Source: Sorangium cellulosum So ce56 (GTDB taxonomy: Bacteria; Myxococcota_A; Polyangia; Polyangiales; Polyangiaceae). From it: DNA of 64,000 bases. The stretch is taken from assembly GCF_000067165.1 (NCBI RefSeq), contig NC_010162.1, forward strand, positions 5,959,001 through 6,023,000. The letters are read 5' to 3'. Positions 27,191-36,900 of the stretch are shown one piece after another. Every line of letters begins with the position of its first letter. Positions within the stretch are counted from its first letter, which is position 1. The translations under genes and the position numbers were made by a program. The notes under the pieces are model-generated. The model had not been told where the DNA came from, did not search any database, and worked only from the letters and a program-made list of their open reading frames with translations.

Positions 27191-29027
27191 TCACCTCTCT
27201 CGACCGAGCGGGGCGAGCGGCCACGGCGCGAGCAGCGGCACCGGGGCGCTCTGTCGGCCCAAACGCGGCTCCGCCGCGCCGCTTTGTCGGATCGCGCGCG
27301 CGCACTCGTCGACGGTCAGGCGGCGCGGCCCGTACGCGGAGGCGTTGGCCGCGTCGGCGTCCATCAGCCGGGTCGGCGTGTCGATCCCGAAATCGTCCGG
27401 GTGCCCCGGCTCGTCGAGCAGCACGTGGCCGAGCTCGTGCGACAGCGCGAACGACGCGCGATCCGCGCGCAGGCCCGCCCGATCCTCGATGATCGTGTTC
27501 CGGAGTCGCCCCGCCGTCGGCGAAGATGAACGACTCGCCGATCCGCCCGCCGCCCGCGAAGCTCGGGACCATCACGACGTCGACGGTCGAGGGGTCGCCG
27601 TCGTCGAACGCCTTGAGCAGCGCCCGCTCCTCGACCGTGCCGGCGATGGCGTCCGTGTCGCTGAAGTGCTGGAGGCCGTCGTCGAGGTCCACGGCGCCGA
27701 TGCACGCCGTGAGCGTCGCGTCGGTGCTCAGCGCGCCCGCCGCCGGCGGCTCGATGGTCGCGAGCGCGCCGCCCGGCCGCCGCACGAGCACGTCGGTGGT
27801 CCCGTGGGCGCCCGCGCCGATGGCCGGGTTGTCGGAGAGGCGCACCGAGAACCCCGCCGCGCCGATCGCCGCGGCGACGGCCCGGGCCGCCGCGTCGGGG
27901 CGCGCGCGGGGCGCGATCGCCGCGGTGACCTCGTGGCCGTCGACGCGCACCCGGATCGCGCCGCCGCTGGCCGGCAGGCCGTGGTCGCAGCCGATCGCGA
28001 GCAGGTGCGGGCGCGGCGGATCGACGAAGGTGACGTCGAGCGCCTCGGGCGGGCCGAAGCTCACGCCGCAGGCGCCCCAGAGGGCGTTCGCCCGCTCGAC
28101 CTCCGCGCGCGCGATGGCGAGCGCGCCCGCGTCGTCGCCGCCCATCGGCGGCGGGCCGCCGGCGCGGGGGCGCACCATGACGATCCGGAGGCGCGCGCGC
28201 GTGCGCCCGAGCGGCCCGAGCGGCGAGGCGCGCGGGCCGGCGACGCGGATCATCTGGACCTTCGGCCCGCCGGGCAGCGCGACGACGAGCGCCCCGCCGA
28301 CCTCGCCCTTCACGGAGCGATCGGCGATCATCGGGTGGTTGCGATCGATGTCGTCCGCGACCACCCGGAGGGGGCGCGTCGATCCGCACACGAGGCCCGG
28401 CGGCACGTCCTCCGGGCACAGCACGTGGCCGAGCGGCACGTCGGAGAGGCGATCGATCGCCGCGCCGGACGGCGCCGCGGAGTGGACGTCGAGCGTGAGC
28501 GGCAGATCCTCCGGCGCGCCGATGACGAGCAGCCGGAGCGCGTCGGGATCGTCGAGATTCGCGAACGGATCGTCGCCGAGCCGGTCCGGGGGTGTGCGCT
28601 GCAGCGAGGCGTGGGAGCGCGCCATGTCAATGCGCCGCCCGGCGCCGTCGATCGCGCGCACCTCGAACGCGCTGATCGTCCGCGCCTCGCCGAAGAGCGC
28701 GATCTCGCTGCGCCCGGCGCGGACCGCCTGGATCTCGACGCGGCGGGCGCCCGCGGGGATCGCCGCGCCGGGCTTGACCGGGCTGCCGTCGACGAGGAGC
28801 CGCAGGCCGGCGGGGATCGCCGCGGGCGCCTGGCTCGCGCCGCGCGGCGCGCGCAGCGCCAGGAGCTCCGGGGCGGGCGGCGCGCGGGGCTGCTCGCCGT
28901 CCGGCACGCCGTCGGCGTCGTCGTCGTCCAGATCGACCGCGATCAACGCCGGCTCGGCCGCCGCGGCGCCGGCCGGGCCGAGCAGCCCGCCGAGGAGGAC
29001 CGCGAGTGCAGACAGCCGCCTGTTCAT
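27191..29027 (-). pseudogene. Secreted zinc-metalloprotease-like protein, apparent frameshift
   Basis: From ATG 29027 the protein starts with a signal peptide (LAVLLGGLLGPAGAAAA) and an Asp-rich DDDDADGVPDG motif. It reads well for ~500 residues to GRIGESFIFADGG. There the frame drifts into Arg-rich nonsense, ending at 27168, while the next frame continues sensibly as NTIIEDRAGLRADRASFALS, then HELGHVLLDEPGH, to a stop at 27191. Removing one G from the GGGG run (CCCC at 27509-27512) joins the two into one ~610-residue protein with a zincin HExxH site (27425-27439). Either a true frameshift has inactivated the gene or one base is a sequencing error. Without repair, the annotated product would lack its catalytic site. 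The substrate is unknown. Confidence 0.72.
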
Positions 29028-29164
29028 GTCGTCATCGCCCTGCCCGCTCGTCCTCCCCGGCCAGTCTATCGCGACTCCAGCCGAGCGCAGCCGGCGCGGC
29101 GCGGGAGGGGCCGTCGGGAGCCCTCCGATGGCGGTGCGTCACGCCCTGCGCCACGTGTCGTGCC

Positions 29165-29857
29165 ATGGTCAGCGTCAGCGCCGTCATTTTCGGTGTCGAC
29201 GGCACGATCCTCGACACCGTCGATCTGCACGCGGCCGCCTGGCAGCAGGCCTTCCGGCGGTTCGGCCGCGAGGTCCCGCGGGAGAAGCTGCGCAGCCAGG
29301 TCGGCAAGGGCGCGGACCAGCTGCTGCAGACGTTCCTCTCGCCCGAGGAGCTCGGCTGGATCGGCGCCGGGATCTCCTCTCTGCGCGACCAGATCTACGG
29401 GCGCGAGCTCCTCCCGGGCGCCCGGGCGTTCCCCTGCGCGCGCGAGCTGCTCCAGCGCGTCGCGCGCGACGGGCGCCGGATCGTGCTCGCCTCGCCGACG
29501 CCGCGCGGCGAGCTCGACGCCAGCGTCGAGCTCGCCCGGGTGGGCGATCTGGTCTCGTGGACGGTCTCGGCCGACGACGCGGACAGATCGAAGCCGCGCC
29601 CCGACGTCCTCGAGGCGGCGCTCGACCGGCTCGGCAGCGTCGATCCTCGCGAGGTCGTGCTCGTCGGCGACGCGCCCTCCGACGCCGAGGCCGCGGCGAA
29701 GCTCGGCCTCCTCTCGGTGGGGCTCCTCTGCGGAGGCTTCCCTGAAATGGAGCTCCTCGAGGCCGGGTGCGCGGCGATCTACCTCGATCCGGAGGATCTC
29801 CTCGCGCGCTACGGCGCGTCGCCGCTCGCGCCGCCGGGGGAGCGGCTCGCGTCGTAG
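29165..29857 (+). CDS. HAD-superfamily protein lacking the nucleophilic Asp
   Basis: 230 residues from ATG 29165. It has the layout of a phosphoglycolate-phosphatase-like HAD hydrolase: motif I VIFGVDGTILDT, cap helices, motif II ASPTPRGE, motif III Lys in RSKPRPD, motif IV VLVGDAPSDAEAA. In motif I the nucleophile expected before VDGT is Gly10 (codon GGT) rather than Asp; a single base change from GAT would explain it. Asp12 is present. Phosphoryl transfer by the standard aspartyl-phosphate route should therefore be impossible, unless this is a sequencing error. A binding or regulatory role is possible. Confidence 0.85.
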   Translation: MVSVSAVIFGVDGTILDTVDLHAAAWQQAFRRFGREVPREKLRSQVGKGADQLLQTFLSPEELGWIGAGISSLRDQIYGRELLPGARAFPCARELLQRVARDGRRIVLASPTPRGELDASVELARVGDLVSWTVSADDADRSKPRPDVLEAALDRLGSVDPREVVLVGDAPSDAEAAAKLGLLSVGLLCGGFPEMELLEAGCAAIYLDPEDLLARYGASPLAPPGERLAS

Positions 29858-29873
29858 CGGCGCTCGGGCAGGC

Positions 29874-31103
29874 TCAGGAGGCGCCGGGCGGGCGCGCGGC
29901 GCGCGCCGCGCTCGCGGCCACCGAGCGCTGGCTCTCCGGGGCGCCGAGCCGCTCCCGGAGCGCCTTCCGCTGCGCCTCGTCGATGGATGACGCGGCGGTC
30001 GAACCGTCGCGGCGCTCCACCGAGTAGACGGCGTCGGGCGGCAGGAGGTCGAGGAGCGCGGGGCTCTCGGTCGTGAGCAGGAGCTGGCGCTGGGCGGACG
30101 CGCCGCGCAGGTACTCGAGCAGCGGAGGCAGCGCGGCGCGATCGACGCCCGCGTCGGGGTGCTCGAAGCCGGCGAGCACGAGCGGGGGCTCCTGCGAGAG
30201 CGCCGTGACCATGGCGGCGAGCCGCAGCGTGGCGTCCGGCTCGTCCGCGGCGACCCGCCAGCGCTCGCGCCCGTCGCCGTCGACGCCGTGGCGCAGCTCC
30301 GGGACGAGGAACCCGCCGGACGAGGACGCGCGGGCGCCGTCGACGTCGCCGATCACCTGGGACAGCCCCGCGAGGAACTCGTCCTGCCATCGCTCCTTCG
30401 CGAGCGCGCGGAGGACCGAGCCCCAGTTGTCGCCGCTCGCCTTGAGGCGCCGGGAAGCGCTGATCTTCTGGGGCGAGCGCAGCGTGCGCGGCGCGAGGGA
30501 GTAGAGGACCGCCCGGCGCAGCTCGTCGAGCATCGGCGTGAGCGGTCCATCGGAGAGCAGCGGCAGGACGAGCTTCGTGCCGCTCACGGCGATGGGGGCG
30601 ACGCCGCGGTACGCGAGCGTGCCGCTGCGCCCCTTGTCCTTGCGCGAGAACCCCTTCGGGCTGCCCTTCAGCCGGTCGAAGGAGACCTCGGGCGCGTCGC
30701 TGCCGGCGTCGAAGACCTCGCGCAGGCCAGGCTTGACGAGCCGCGTGAGCGCGCTGCGCTGCCACCACGCGGCCGTCTCGCTCTTGACGCGCGCCTCGCC
30801 CTCCCGCTCTCCCGGCGCGAGCTGCACGAGCCAGAACCCGTGGCCCTCGGTCCTGGAGACCGCGACCCCGAGCGTGGTGAGCGCGCCGTCGCCGCGCGCG
30901 CCCCCCAGCGCGCCGCCGCCGCGCCGGTTCGCCGCCGCCAGATCGAACGCCCCGTTGGCGCACTCGGCGAGGAACCGCACCGCGTCGAGCAGGCAACCCT
31001 TGCCCGAGCCCGGCGGACCGACGAGCGCGGTCAGCGACCCGAGCGTGAGCTCGAGCCCAGCCCCGACGCTGCCGTAGTTGCTGACGTAGACGTGGGTGAT
31101 CAT
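29874..31103 (-). CDS. AAA/ABC-type ATPase, RecF/AAA_21-like
   Basis: 409 residues from ATG 31103; upstream in-frame sequence is the 21-bp repeat array and is excluded. It starts like other RecF/SMC-type ATPases: ITHVYVSNYGSVGAGLELTL followed by the Walker A GPPGSGKG. The C-terminal half has LVLAGFEHPDAGVDR (Walker B-like, with Glu) and RQLLLTTESPALLDLLPPDA. The usual TTHSP switch His is Glu here. The family (AAA_21, OLD-like) is often paired with a nuclease or DUF4276 partner, which is absent, so this is a solitary ATPase of unknown role. It is convergent with the HAD gene. Confidence 0.78.
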   Translation of the reverse strand: MITHVYVSNYGSVGAGLELTLGSLTALVGPPGSGKGCLLDAVRFLAECANGAFDLAAANRRGGGALGGARGDGALTTLGVAVSRTEGHGFWLVQLAPGEREGEARVKSETAAWWQRSALTRLVKPGLREVFDAGSDAPEVSFDRLKGSPKGFSRKDKGRSGTLAYRGVAPIAVSGTKLVLPLLSDGPLTPMLDELRRAVLYSLAPRTLRSPQKISASRRLKASGDNWGSVLRALAKERWQDEFLAGLSQVIGDVDGARASSSGGFLVPELRHGVDGDGRERWRVAADEPDATLRLAAMVTALSQEPPLVLAGFEHPDAGVDRAALPPLLEYLRGASAQRQLLLTTESPALLDLLPPDAVYSVERRDGSTAASSIDEAQRKALRERLGAPESQRSVAASAARAARPPGAS

Positions 31104-31176
31104 CGCGGCGCGGAGCCTCGGTTCGAGGACGTCCACCCCCCTGCCCGCGCTGCGGGACCGCTGGCCAGGCGCGCCT

Positions 31177-31302
31177 GAGAGACCTTCCAGGACGCTGGAG
31201 AGACCTCCCGGGACGCTGGAGAGACCTCCCGGGACGCTGGAGAGACCTCCCGGGACGCTGGAGAGACCTCCCGGGACGCCAGAACGACCTCCAGGGACAC
31301 GC
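31177..31302. repeat. Tandem 21-bp repeat array 1
   Basis: Six copies of a 21-bp unit, beginning GAGAGACCTCCCGGGACG and ending CTG. Copies 2-4 are identical, copies 1 and 5 nearly so, and copy 6 is degenerate. The unit length is a multiple of three, so all frames stay open through it. Confidence 0.92.
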
Positions 31303-31334
31303 CACCGCGCTCCTGGGGCGCGTCGCGTTGCGCT

Positions 31335-31460
31335 CCCGGGACATGGCACAGCGCTTCCGGGACATGTCGCCAGGCACCAGGGACAGCACGCCGGGCTCCA
31401 GGGACAGCACGCCAGGCACCAGGGACAGCACGCCGGGCTCCAGGGACAGCACGCCGGGCT
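31335..31460. repeat. Tandem 21-bp repeat array 2
   Basis: Six 21-bp units with consensus CCAGGGACAGCACGCCGGGC plus T. The last four are nearly identical and the first two degenerate. It has the same period as array 1 and shares a GGGAC core with it, so the arrays are probably related by descent. Confidence 0.9.
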
Positions 31461-31798
31461 CCAGGGACGCCCGGACGGCGTGGGAGAGGTCCCGGAAGCG
31501 CTCTCTCCTTCACGCCACGGAGAGATCCTGCCGCCCGGGCAGGCTGTCGCCCGTCACGAGCCGGCGATGCGCGGCCCTCGGTCCCGGTACCGTCCTGAAA
31601 ATCTCCGATGCGCCCCACCCGACGAAGATCATCGAACGCCTCGCCAGCGATGTCCGCAACAAGATCCTTGCGGAAGCCGCGCCGCCCCGCGATGCGAGGC
31701 GATCACACCCGCAGGATCGTAAGGCCCGGCACGTAATCGCGCCGGAGCCCCACGATCCGCGCGGTCGCATCGAACGCCCTGGAGCCCCCTTGGAGCGT

Positions 31799-32722
31799 TC
31801 ACCCACGGCCTCCACCCGAGCCGCTGATCTCGCCGGTCGAGCGTCGCTTCATGAACGCCACCGGCGAGAGCCCCGCGAGCTCACGGAACTCCCTGACCAG
31901 GTGCGGCTGATCGCAGTACCCGCTCGCGAGGGCGATCTCCGACCACGACCCGCGGGCGACCTGCGCGTTCGAGACGACGCGCTGGAAGCGGGCGATGCGC
32001 GCGTACTGCTTCGGCGAGACGCCGACGGTCGCAACGAAGGCGCGTCGCAGGTTCCGCGGGCTGACGTGGAGCGCGCTCGCCGTCTCTTCCACGGTGATCC
32101 CTCCGAGCGAGAGCTTCCGGAGCGCGGCGCGCGCGACGGCCGCCGACGCGGGCTCGAACACGTCGGGACCGAGCATGCGTCCCTCGAGGGCGCGTTCGAT
32201 CGCCTCCAGGCGAGCTCGCGCGGGGTCCCGCGTGACGCCGGCCCCGACCGCCACCAGCTGCTCGAGCAGGGCGTCGGCGCGCCGGCCCCAGAGATCGCGC
32301 GCCGGGACGATGCGATCGGCGAGCTCGTCCATCGGCACGCCGAAGAAGGGGTACGCGCCGCCGGGTCGAAAGACCACCTGCACCGCGAGCAGGAAGCGCG
32401 GCACGCGCTTGTACACGGCGCGCGTCTTGGGCCCGAGGACGACGAGGTCGGCGCGGTCCGCGTCGAGCAGGCGAAAGACCAGCGACGTCGTGCCGTCGGG
32501 CAGCAGGTCGAGGTTCGTGATCGGCGGCGCGCTGGCGCGGACGGCGGCGACGAAATTGCGAAGCGCGCGCGATGCCGGCGCGCCGGCCTCCGGGCGCGGG
32601 GCGCGCCGCGCGACGGCCTGTTCGATCGATCCCAGCACGGCGCGATCGTGCGCTCGCCCCGGGCCGCCATCAACCCACCCGGCCCCGTCCCGGCCGTTTC
32701 CTCCAAGATTGCACGCCGGCAC
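31799..32722 (-). CDS. AraC-family transcriptional regulator
   Basis: 307 residues from GTG 32722; GTG 32638 is a possible later start, and neither has a strong ribosome site. The C-terminal ~100 residues carry the AraC double helix-turn-helix: ITVEETASALHVSPRNLRRAF, shortened here to the HTH-1 core VEETASALHVSPRNLRRAF, then GVSPKQYARIARFQRVV, GSWSEIALASGYCDQPHLVR and LAGLSPVAFMKRR. The N-terminal part resembles the DUF6597-type sensing domain (VFRLLDADRADLVVLGPKT; RPGGAYPFFGVPMDEL). It is divergent from the aldo-keto reductase gene, 57 bp apart, so that gene is its likely target. Confidence 0.88.
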   Translation of the reverse strand: MPACNLGGNGRDGAGWVDGGPGRAHDRAVLGSIEQAVARRAPRPEAGAPASRALRNFVAAVRASAPPITNLDLLPDGTTSLVFRLLDADRADLVVLGPKTRAVYKRVPRFLLAVQVVFRPGGAYPFFGVPMDELADRIVPARDLWGRRADALLEQLVAVGAGVTRDPARARLEAIERALEGRMLGPDVFEPASAAVARAALRKLSLGGITVEETASALHVSPRNLRRAFVATVGVSPKQYARIARFQRVVSNAQVARGSWSEIALASGYCDQPHLVREFRELAGLSPVAFMKRRSTGEISGSGGGRG

Positions 32723-32779
32723 GGGCGCACGCTGCGGTCCAGCGAGGGCTCTTCAGCCCGAACCCCCAGGAGGACCACG

Positions 32780-33865
32780 ATGAACCTCGACCACTACGTC
32801 ACCCTCGGCCGCTCCGGGCTGCGCGTCAGCCCCCTGTGCCTCGGCGCCATGACCTTCGGCGAAGACCACGGCTTCGGATCCAGCGTCAAGGAGTCCGAGG
32901 CGATCCTCGATCGCTTCATCGAGCGCGGCGGCAACTTCATCGACACCGCCAACGCCTACACCAGGGGCCACTCCGAGAAGATCATCGGCGACCACCTCGG
33001 CCGCCACCCGAGCAAGCGCGACCGGGCGGTGATCGCCACCAAGTTCACCGCGAACCTCTACCTCGGCGACCCCAACGGCGGCGGCGCCGGGAGGAAGGCC
33101 ATCTTCGCGCAGTGCGAGCAGTCGCTGCGCCGCTTGCAGACCGACTACATCGACCTCTACTGGATGCACGTCTGGGACAAGCACACGCCCATCGAGGAGA
33201 CCGTGCGGGCCCTCGACGATCTGGTGGCGGCCGGCAAGGTCCGCTACGTCGGCGTCTCCGACACGCCGGCGTGGAAGGTGGCGCAAGCGCACAGCCTTGC
33301 AGGCTTCCGCGGGTGGGCGCAGTTCATCGCGCTGCAGATCGAGCACTCGCTCCTCGAGCGCACGGTGGAGGGGGAGCTCATCCCCATGGCGCGCGAGCTG
33401 GGCCTCGGCGTCACGCCCTGGTCGCCCCTCAAGAGCGGCGTGCTCACCGGAAAGTACACGCGGGAGAACGCCGGCAAGCACAAGGCCGATCGCGGCCCGT
33501 TCGTGCTCTCCGCGCTCACCGACAAGGCGTACGCCGTCGTCGACAAGCTCGTCGAGATCGCCGGGGCTCTCGACACCACGCCGGCGCGCGTGGCGCTCGC
33601 CTGGGTGGTGGCCCGGCCGGGCGTCACGTCCACCATCATCGGCGCGCGCACGCTGGCGCAGCTCGACGACAACCTCGCCTCCCTGGAGGTCGAGCTCGCG
33701 CCCGATCAGGTGGCCGCGCTCGACGCGGTCTCGGCGCCGACGCTCGACTTCCCCGCCGGCTTCCTGCGCATGGCCGGCGCGTTCACGAACGGCGGCACGA
33801 CGATCAACGGCGAGAGCGCGCCGGCGTGGCCGATGGCGCCGAAGAACGACGGCGAGCGGTACTGA
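32780..33865 (+). CDS. Aldo/keto reductase
   Basis: 361 residues from ATG 32780, preceded by CAGGAGGACC, a strong ribosome site. It is a (beta/alpha)8 NADPH-dependent oxidoreductase. The catalytic tetrad is visible as Asp and Tyr in NFIDTANAY, Lys in IATKFT and His in DLYWMHVWD. Cofactor-binding parts are TPWSPLKSGVLTGKY and IIGARTLAQLDDNL. It resembles the general aldo/keto reductases active on short aldehydes or ketones; the substrate cannot be told from sequence. The divergent AraC gene probably controls it. Confidence 0.93.
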   Translation: MNLDHYVTLGRSGLRVSPLCLGAMTFGEDHGFGSSVKESEAILDRFIERGGNFIDTANAYTRGHSEKIIGDHLGRHPSKRDRAVIATKFTANLYLGDPNGGGAGRKAIFAQCEQSLRRLQTDYIDLYWMHVWDKHTPIEETVRALDDLVAAGKVRYVGVSDTPAWKVAQAHSLAGFRGWAQFIALQIEHSLLERTVEGELIPMARELGLGVTPWSPLKSGVLTGKYTRENAGKHKADRGPFVLSALTDKAYAVVDKLVEIAGALDTTPARVALAWVVARPGVTSTIIGARTLAQLDDNLASLEVELAPDQVAALDAVSAPTLDFPAGFLRMAGAFTNGGTTINGESAPAWPMAPKNDGERY

Positions 33866-33871
33866 GCACGC

Positions 33872-33899
33872 GCCGAGCGCCCGGGCTGGGGCGCTCGGC
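33872..33899. terminator. Hairpin between convergent aldo/keto reductase and ileS
   Basis: GCCGAGCGCCC (33872-33882) and GGGCGCTCGGC (33889-33899) form a perfect 11-bp stem with a 6-nt loop, seven bases after the reductase stop. There is no T-tract, as usual in such GC-rich genomes. It could serve both genes. Confidence 0.55.
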
Positions 33900-33934
33900 C
33901 GAGTCTCCGTCGCGGCAGCGCCCCCCCGGCGCCC

Positions 33935-36900
33935 TCACGCCGTCCGCGCGACCGCGATCGCGAGCGCCTCGCCGTCGACGTTGACCTCGCGCCGCTCGGC
34001 CTGCCCCCACGCCGCGGGCGCCGCGCCCAGCACGAGCTCGGCGGCGAGCGCCTCCTGCATGAGCATCTCGCGCGCCGCCTCGGCGACCTTGCGGGCCCGC
34101 TCGCCGCCGTCGAGCGCGAGCCGGATCCGCTCGGTGAAGCCGAGGTCGAGCTCCTTGCGCAGCCCCTGCACCCGCGAGAGGATCTCCCGGCCGAGCCCCT
34201 CGTCGCGGAGCGCGTCCGTGAGCGCCGTGTGCAGCACGACGACCCCCGCGCGGCCGCCGGCCGCCGCGAACCCCTCGCCCGCCTCGACCGCGACGTCGAT
34301 CTCCTCGGGGCCGAGCTCGACCTGCTCGCCGTCGAGCGCGATCGCGATCTTGCCCTCGGTCGCGAGCGCCGCGCGGAGCGCCGCGGCGTCGGCCTTCGCC
34401 AGGACCTGCTTCGCGAGCTGCACCTTCTTCCCGAGCTTCGGCCCGAGCGCGCGGAAGTTCGGCTTGAGCACGTAGCGGACCGCGCTCCCCTCCTCGCCGG
34501 GCTTCAGGAAGCGCACCTCGTGGACGTTGAGCTCCTCGGCGATGAGCGGCACGTGCTCGGCGAGCGCCGCCGCGAGCCCCTGCTGCGACAGCACGATGTC
34601 GGCCCGCGAGAGCGGCTGCCGCACCTTGAGCTTGTTCGCCGTGCGCACCTGCAGGCCGAGCGAGACGAGCTCGCGCACCGCGCGCATCTCGATCGCGAGC
34701 GGCTCGTCCACCGCGGCGGCGTCCGCCTCGGGGAACGCCACGAGGTGGACGCTCTCCGGCTGCGACGCGGGCCACGGCCGCCGCACCAGGTTCTGGTACA
34801 TGGCCTCGGCGAGGAACGGCGTGAACGGCGCGCTCAGCTTGGCGAGCGCGACGAGCACCTCGTACAGCGTGAAGTACGCGTCGCGCTTGTCCTGGGCCGC
34901 CCGCACCGCGCCCGGGGCGATCTCCAGGGCGTCTCCGGGAGAGGACGGCGAACGGCGATCCTCGACCCACGTCGGAGAAGGAGCCCAGAAGCGCGCGCGG
35001 CTCCGGCGGACGTACCAGTTCGAGAGCGCGTCCACGAGATCGACGAGCCGCTGCGCCGCCTCGTACAGCCGGTACTCGTCGAGGTGCGCCGTCACCTCTC
35101 GCGTCGCGAGCGCGAGCTCCGACAGGATCCACCGGTCGAGGAGCGACCGCTCCCGCGCCGGCCGGTAACCGGCGCTCGCCGCGAGCGCCGCGGGCGACGT
35201 GTCGGTCGCGCCGGGGTTCCCCTCGGCGGGCGAGAAGCCGTCGATGTTCGCGTAGATGGTGAAGAACGAGTAGACGTTGCGGAGCTTGACCGCGAACTCC
35301 TTCTGGTACGCGCGCACGTTCGTGAGCGAGTGGCGCGTGTTCGTCCACGGCGGGGAGGACGCGTAGAAGAACCAGCGGAACGCGTCGGCCCCGGGCGCGG
35401 GCGTCGCCGGGTCCTCGATGAAGACGCGCTGGTCCTGCGGCAGCCTGGGCACGTCGTTGGGCATCACCGAGAGCGCCTTGTCGGCCGGCGAGAGGCCGAG
35501 GCGCTCGAGGTCTCCGCGCGAGAGCGCGACGATGCGGCGCGGGAGGCGCTTGTTGCCCGTCGTGGGCCTGAGCTCCAGCGTCACCGCCGCGCCCTCGCGA
35601 TCGGCGCGGTAGACCCGCACCTTCGCCGAGTCGCCCGTGAGATCGAGCCCCTCGTAGTCCTCGCGCGCGATGTAGGCGACGCCGTCCTTCATCGCGCCGA
35701 TGCCGGCCTCCGCGCCGTCGGCTGCCGCGAACTCCATCCGGACGCGCTCGAGGATGACCTCGGGCGGCGTGTAGTTGCCCTTCGACTTGCTCTCCTTCTT
35801 GCCCTCGCGGTCGCCGACGTGCCCGAGCACGACGCACGTCTGGTACGGGTGCGGGTAACTCCGGACCCGCGACAGCCCGAGCTTCTCCTGCGTCGCCTCG
35901 TCGAAGACCAGCGTCGAGACCATCAGCAGCGAGTAGAACCAGCCCCGCGTCTGATCGATCGCCTCGCTGATGAAGTCCGCCGGGAACGCGCGATCGAACA
36001 GCTCCTTCGAGCCCTCCGCGTGCGGGTAGCCCCACTGCGCGAACGGCATGCTCCCGCTGTCGAACCAGGCGTCGATGACCTCGGTCACGCGGCGCATCTC
36101 GCCGCCGCAGGTCGGACACGGGAACGTCACCTTGTCGATCCACGGCTTGTGGACGATGAGGTGCTCGTTCAGGCCGGGGTCGGCCTTCCTGGCGTCGCGG
36201 AAGTGGTCGAAGGCGCGCGGGTTCAGCGCCTCGATCTCGGCGACCGAGGCCGGGGCGAGCTGGTGCTCCTCGTCGTTCGCGCAGACCCAGACGTTGAGCG
36301 GCGTCCCCCAGTACCGCTCGCGCGAGAGCGCCCAGTCCACGTTGTTGGCGAGGAAGTCGCCGAAGCGGCCCTCCTGGATGTGCGACGGGTGCCAGCGGAC
36401 CGCGCGGTTGTTGGCGATCGCCTTGTCGATGTTGTCCCGGGTCCTGATGTACCAGGCCGGCCGCGCGAGCTGGATCAGCGGGTCGTCGTCCGCGCGCCAG
36501 CAGAACGGGTAGTCGTGGCGGTACTTCTCCTCGTGGACGAGCAGCCCGCGGGCCGCGAGATCCTTGATGATCAGCGGATCGGCGTCCTTCACCCAGAGGC
36601 CCGAGAACGCCGTGAGCCCCGGCTCGAACGTGCCGTCCGGCCGCACCGCGCAGAGCATCGGGACGTCGGCGCCCGGCTCGGCGAGCTCCGCGATCCGCCG
36701 CCGGTGCGCGTTGAAGTCGTCCTCGCCGAACGCGGGCGCGACGTGGACGACGCCGGTGCCGGAGTCGAGCGTGACGAAATCCGCGCCGAGCACGACCCAG
36801 TAGAGCGGCTCCACCTCGCCGTCCTTCCTGCGCAGGGAGGCGCCCTCGAGCGACCTCGTGAAGGCGTCGAACGGCGGGCGGTAGCGCTTGCCGACGAGCT

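Larger units (their letters stand above)
31104..31798. other. 695-bp gene-poor region with 21-bp repeats
   Basis: It contains two tandem arrays of 21-bp units (31177-31302 and 31335-31460). The remaining ~340 bp shows no convincing gene. Immediately after the AraC stop, its own frame stays open for ~31 codons (to 31703) and ends DYVPGLTILRV, which reads like a protein C-terminus and may be a relic. Confidence 0.6.

Noticed and set aside
31177..31460. CRISPR array
   Set aside because: Units are contiguous 21-bp tandem repeats without spacers, and no cas genes are near.
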